Under the pieces are notes generated by a model that was not told where the DNA came from, did not search any database, and saw only the letters and a program-made list of their open reading frames with translations. Positions 6,333 to 9,035 of a DNA stretch of 9,035 nucleotides are shown piece after piece (within the stretch, counting starts at the first letter, position 1; each line of letters opens with the position of its first letter). The stretch is from an uncultured Bacilli bacterium (GTDB lineage Bacteria; Bacillota_I; Bacilli_A; RF39; UBA660), in NCBI GenBank assembly GCA_947625715.1, contig CANQPR010000054.1, positions 1 through 9,035 of the forward strand, read 5' to 3'. A program made the position numbers and the translations under genes.

Positions 6333-6361
6333 ACTATACAAAATGATTTATCATAAAGCAA
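6333..6361 (-). promoter_or_regulatory. Promoter-like pair upstream of the candidate small RNA
   Basis: On the minus strand, TTGCTT (6361-6356), a 17-nt spacer, then TATAGT (6338-6333), matching four and five of six consensus bases. The predicted start, near 6326, falls at the foot of the 10-bp hairpin. It lies about 45 nt past the ABC-transporter stop. No start codon with a Shine-Dalgarno follows, which favours an RNA product. Confidence 0.5.
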
Positions 6362-6405
6362 GAGAATAATGTGACATATTTTGTCATAAATTGTCGAAAT
6401 AAATC

Positions 6406-8712
6406 TTATTCTGTTCTAAGAGCGATAACAGGATCTTTTTTACTAGCTAAATTAGCCGGAATAGCTCCACCAATTAAAGTTAAAAAGACACTTATTGAGA
6501 CTAAAATTATGGCATGAAGAGGATTTAAAATAGCAATGTTTTCTAAATCAGTTAAATTTTTTAAAAGTGAATTAACTGGGAATAAAAGTAATCTAGCTAT
6601 TATAATTCCTAGTAAACCTGAGGTTATACCAATAATAAATGTTTCAGCATTAAAGACACGCGAAATATCTTTTTTTCTAGCACCTAGACTTCTTAATATA
6701 CCAATTTCTTTGGTTCTTTCTAAAACTGATATATACATTATAATACCTATCATAATACATGATACCACTAAAGATATAGAACTAAAGGCAATCAAAACAA
6801 TAGTGATGGCATCCATAATATTACTAGATAAAGAACTCATTAAATCAGCTTGGTCTATGTATGCTATTTTTTCTTCTTCTTTTTTGTTTTGATTATATTC
6901 ATCTAAGTAATTAACAATTCTCTCTTTACTTTCAAAATCAACAGGATGAATTTGAATACCATAAGGAACACTTTCGTTACCTAAATATTCTAAAATGGTT
7001 TCTTTAGCTAACTTGCCTTCTTCACTGTTTAAATCAAATAATTCTCCTGTTAAAACATTATTATCTTCTTCTTTTTGGCGTTTTACTATAGCACTTTTTG
7101 AATTTTGACTTATAACATAGTCTAATAATTCGTTAGTATAATATAGTCCTGGATTAGAAGCAATAGATGGATAATCTTCTTTTAATCTTATGATACCAAC
7201 AATTTTTAATTTTAAATTGTTATCATTTGTATATAATTGTTCTAAATCTTTATTAGGAACAAAATAATTTCCTAATTGTGTATAATAATCATCATTAAAG
7301 ACTAAAGTTATTTCTTTGCCAATAATTTCATCAAAATCAATCTTTTCTTCATTTGTTAACCCTAATAAATCCAAAAAATCTTTTGATACTTGATTTTTAC
7401 TATCAACTTCTAGCAAAAGTTCTTCTTTGGTAGTTGGTTTTCTTCCTTTTAAAATATCAAAACGTTCATCAATTACTCCTTTAGAGTTTTCACTTAAGGT
7501 ATGAGGTATACTACTAATATTTAGGTTAGTTGTTTGAATTTGTTTTACTTTGCCATCGACTTTTTGAAATAAATTCATACCTACAGTTCTAATGTAATTA
7601 ATACCTATAACATCTTCCTCAGATATTTTTTCAATATAATCAATAAAATCAGTTGTTATTTTGTTGGTATGAACATATTTATCCATATCATTGTCAGTAA
7701 AAGTTATATAAGAAGTATCAGGATAACTATCAGTAGAAGTTATTTCTTCTTGCATTTTTTGCATGCTTTCTTCATCTAAGTTCATACTTTGTTTACTTAT
7801 GATTATAGGTAAAGCGCTTAAAGTGTTTTTCTCAAAAATATCAATTTGTTTATCAAAACCGTTAGATAAACTTAGAATTAAAGCAATGCCTATTATCCCT
7901 ATTGAACTTGCTAAAGCGGTTAAAAAAGTACGCCCTTTTTTGGTTCTTATATTATTTAGTGATAAATGTAATGCGGTTAGAATGTTCATGGAAGTTTTAC
8001 CAATTTTAAAGTTTTCTTTGGCCTCTGTTTCTTTATTAATAGGATTTGAATCGCTTATTATTTCGCCATCTTTCATTTCGATTATACGATTGGCATATTG
8101 TTTAGCTAAAGTAGGATTATGCGTGACCATAATTACTAATTTATCTTTAGCAATTTCTTTGATTAAATCCATTATTTGGATTGATGTTTTAGAGTCTAAA
8201 GCCCCCGTTGGTTCATCAGCTAAAATTATATCAGGATTATTAGCTAGGGCTCTTGCAATCGCTACTCTTTGCATTTGACCACCTGATAATTGATTAGGCT
8301 TTTTATGAAGATGGTCTTTTAAACCCACAATATTTAAAACTTCTTTAGCTTTTTTTAAACGTTCTTTTGATTTTTTCCCTGATAAAGTCATTCCCATTTC
8401 AACATTGCTTAATATATCCATATGTGAGATTAAATTATAACTTTGAAAAATAAAACCAATACAATTATTACGATAAGCATCCCAATCTTTTTCTTTAAAA
8501 TTTTTTGTTGATTTATTATTAATAATTAAATTTCCTGAATCATATTTATCTAACCCTCCAATAATATTTAAAAGAGTTGTTTTTCCTGAACCACTAGGTC
8601 CTAAAATAGCAACAAATTCATTTTTTCGAAATTCTAAACTGACATCTTTTAGTGCTTGCTGATTAAAGTCACCAGTGCGATAACTTTTATTTATTTTTTT
8701 TAATTCTAACAT
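6406..8712 (-). CDS. MacB-like ABC transporter, ATPase fused to FtsX-type permease
   Basis: A 768-aa exporter-type protein with both halves in one chain. Numbering is from the ATG at 8712. The nucleotide-binding domain (about 1-225) has Walker A GPSGSGKT (38-45), Q-loop Gln90, signature LSGGQ (142-146), Walker B IILADEPTGALD (162-173; Asp166, Glu167) and H-loop His198; all are intact. The permease has a first helix at about 263-283, a large extracytoplasmic region (about 287-630) and three helices at about 635-661, 692-714 and 732-753, with ERTKEIGILRSLGARKKDI (665-683) typical of the FtsX family. MacB-type proteins work as dimers that move a periplasm-like domain by mechanotransmission rather than a simple channel. 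Substrates include peptides, lipoproteins or antimicrobials, and which applies here cannot be told. No separate membrane-fusion partner is near, as expected for one-membrane cells. It is monocistronic between its own promoter and the terminator at 6166-6191. Confidence 0.96.
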   Translation of the reverse strand: MLELKKINKSYRTGDFNQQALKDVSLEFRKNEFVAILGPSGSGKTTLLNIIGGLDKYDSGNLIINNKSTKNFKEKDWDAYRNNCIGFIFQSYNLISHMDILSNVEMGMTLSGKKSKERLKKAKEVLNIVGLKDHLHKKPNQLSGGQMQRVAIARALANNPDIILADEPTGALDSKTSIQIMDLIKEIAKDKLVIMVTHNPTLAKQYANRIIEMKDGEIISDSNPINKETEAKENFKIGKTSMNILTALHLSLNNIRTKKGRTFLTALASSIGIIGIALILSLSNGFDKQIDIFEKNTLSALPIIISKQSMNLDEESMQKMQEEITSTDSYPDTSYITFTDNDMDKYVHTNKITTDFIDYIEKISEEDVIGINYIRTVGMNLFQKVDGKVKQIQTTNLNISSIPHTLSENSKGVIDERFDILKGRKPTTKEELLLEVDSKNQVSKDFLDLLGLTNEEKIDFDEIIGKEITLVFNDDYYTQLGNYFVPNKDLEQLYTNDNNLKLKIVGIIRLKEDYPSIASNPGLYYTNELLDYVISQNSKSAIVKRQKEEDNNVLTGELFDLNSEEGKLAKETILEYLGNESVPYGIQIHPVDFESKERIVNYLDEYNQNKKEEEKIAYIDQADLMSSLSSNIMDAITIVLIAFSSISLVVSCIMIGIIMYISVLERTKEIGILRSLGARKKDISRVFNAETFIIGITSGLLGIIIARLLLFPVNSLLKNLTDLENIAILNPLHAIILVSISVFLTLIGGAIPANLASKKDPVIALRTE

Positions 8713-8721
8713 TTTATGCAT

Positions 8722-8727
8722 CCTTTC
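8722..8727 (-). promoter_or_regulatory. Shine-Dalgarno fixing the ABC-transporter start
   Basis: GAAAGG on the minus strand directly abuts an ATG at 8721, leaving no space for that start, but lies nine bases before the in-frame ATG at 8712. The protein then begins MLELKKINKSY, the usual start of this ATPase family, so 8712 is preferred and the three extra residues are dropped. Confidence 0.75.
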
Positions 8728-8773
8728 ATTTTTAATATATGTATAAACTACTTTTTTAACTCACCACAAAAAT

Positions 8774-8802
8774 ATTATAATTAATTTAAATAGATAAGTC
8801 AA
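8774..8802 (-). promoter_or_regulatory. Promoter of the ABC-transporter gene
   Basis: On the minus strand, TTGACT (8802-8797), a 17-nt spacer, then a perfect TATAAT (8779-8774). The start near 8767 gives a leader of about 55 nt with no clear riboswitch or attenuator. The -35 box overlaps the first bases of the upstream terminator's T-run. Confidence 0.8.
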
Positions 8803-8829
8803 AAAAAATACTTGAAAATAAATTCAAGT
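8801..8829 (-). terminator. Second (distal) terminator after tRNA-Asn
   Basis: Minus-strand arms 8829-8823 and 8816-8810 form a 7-bp stem (ACTTGAA/TTCAAGT) with a 6-base loop. One A and eight T follow (plus-strand A-run 8801-8808). It is a backup to the terminator at 8840-8870 and separates tRNA-Asn from the ABC gene. Confidence 0.7.
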
Positions 8830-8839
8830 GTTTATACAT

Positions 8840-8870
8840 AAAATAAATAAAAACTCCCTTTTGAGGAGTT
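8840..8870 (-). terminator. First terminator after tRNA-Asn
   Basis: Minus-strand arms 8870-8865 (AACTCC) and 8857-8852 (GGAGTT) close a 7-base loop. A T-rich tract broken by single A bases follows. It begins about 12 nt past the tRNA 3' end. Confidence 0.7.
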
Positions 8871-8882
8871 AATACTCTAATA

Positions 8883-8958
8883 TGGCGCTTGATGTAGGAC
8901 TCGAACCTACGACCCAACGGTTAACAGCCGTTTGCTCTACCGACTGAGCTAATCAAGC
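8883..8958 (-). tRNA. tRNA-Asn (GTT)
   Basis: The minus strand gives a complete 76-nt cloverleaf. The acceptor GCTTGAT pairs with ATCAAGC, with G as discriminator and CCA encoded (8885-8883). The D-arm follows TAGCTCAGTCGGTAGAGCA. The anticodon stem AACGG/CCGTT holds the loop CTGTTAA with anticodon GTT, and the T-arm is GTAGG/CCTAC around TTCGAGT. It decodes asparagine AAC/AAT. It has its own promoter and two terminators, so no other tRNA is co-transcribed downstream. Confidence 0.98.
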
Positions 8959-8969
8959 AGTACAAATAG

Positions 8970-8999
8970 ATTATATATTATTATTTTATGATTTGTCAA
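8970..8999 (-). promoter_or_regulatory. Consensus promoter of tRNA-Asn
   Basis: On the minus strand, perfect TTGACA (8999-8994), an 18-nt spacer, then perfect TATAAT (8975-8970). Transcription should begin near 8963, a few bases before the mature 5' end at 8958. It is the strongest-looking promoter in the window, fitting a stable RNA gene. Confidence 0.85.
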
Positions 9000-9035
9000 T
9001 AAAAATATACATCTATTATGGAAATTTTGCTTAAA

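Noticed and set aside
6372..6386. Inverted repeat TGACA-TATTT-TGTCA just after the ABC-transporter stop, as a terminator or operator
   Set aside because: A 5-bp stem with no T-run is too weak for a terminator, and a single copy upstream of a weak promoter is not enough to call an operator.
4484..6419. A shared 14-base word ACATATTTTGTCAT at 4484-4497 and 6374-6387, each followed by CTGTTCTAA (4502-4510, 6411-6419)
   Set aside because: One copy is coding (end of the HAAS gene) and the other mostly noncoding, spacings differ, and such AT-rich words arise by chance. A duplication is possible but unsupported.
7763..8278. Plus-strand 171-codon open frame inside the ABC-transporter gene
   Set aside because: It is opposite the intact ATPase motifs; the composition is that of an antisense frame and no promoter or ribosome binding site precedes it.
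1..9035. Recoding of TGA as tryptophan (Mycoplasma code)
   Set aside because: Inspected tryptophans use TGG and all long genes are complete with no in-frame TGA needed. All stops are TAA, so code 4 is not strictly excluded, but nothing calls for it.
1..9035. CRISPR array, transposon ends, phage genes or attachment site at the tRNA genes
   Set aside because: No regularly spaced repeats, no transposase or integrase frame, and no duplication of either tRNA 3' end was found in the window.

Overview
The window is very AT-rich bacterial chromosome. All six complete genes end in TAA, tryptophan is read as TGG, and promoters and Shine-Dalgarno sites are of the Bacillota type. There is a peptidoglycan-type polysaccharide deacetylase and a HAAS (DUF1700) membrane protein. 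Together these suggest a low-GC, walled Bacillota of the class Bacilli, such as an uncultured gut lineage near Erysipelotrichales or RF39. That placement is inference. I see no phage, transposon, CRISPR or plasmid signature.

Layout from left to right. At 1-59 an open frame on the minus strand may be the start of a gene that runs off the edge (weak). A strong terminator (204-246), tRNA-His (285-361) and its promoter (371-399) follow, all on the minus strand. A plus-strand promoter (501-530) drives two small overlapping genes: a 64-aa membrane protein and a 76-aa acidic protein. These converge on a minus-strand cluster of four genes (990-6106). In transcription order these are a HAAS-domain multi-pass membrane protein, a single-module ClpA/ClpB-like AAA+ ATPase, a DapB-fold dehydrogenase resembling 2,4-diaminopentanoate dehydrogenase, and a membrane-anchored polysaccharide deacetylase with Ig-like modules. 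Gaps are 45, 2 and 15 nt, so they look like one operon. Its promoter (6131-6159) lies directly after the terminator of the preceding unit.

The 299-base gap 6107-6405 is not empty. On the minus strand it holds, in order, a promoter-like pair, a 10-bp hairpin, a 13-bp long-range inverted repeat and an intrinsic terminator. This is the layout expected of an independently transcribed structured small RNA of about 160 nt, and I regard it as the best candidate for something undescribed here. Upstream lies a monocistronic MacB-like ABC transporter with ATPase and permease fused (6406-8712) and its own near-consensus promoter. Next come two tandem terminators and tRNA-Asn (8883-8958) with a consensus promoter.

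The ABC exporter, HAAS protein and deacetylase suggest envelope-related functions. No gene here fixes a pathway for the AAA+ protein or the dehydrogenase. Start codons were moved from the longest frame for two genes (ABC transporter to 8712, deacetylase to 2411) because the Shine-Dalgarno positions favour the internal ATG.
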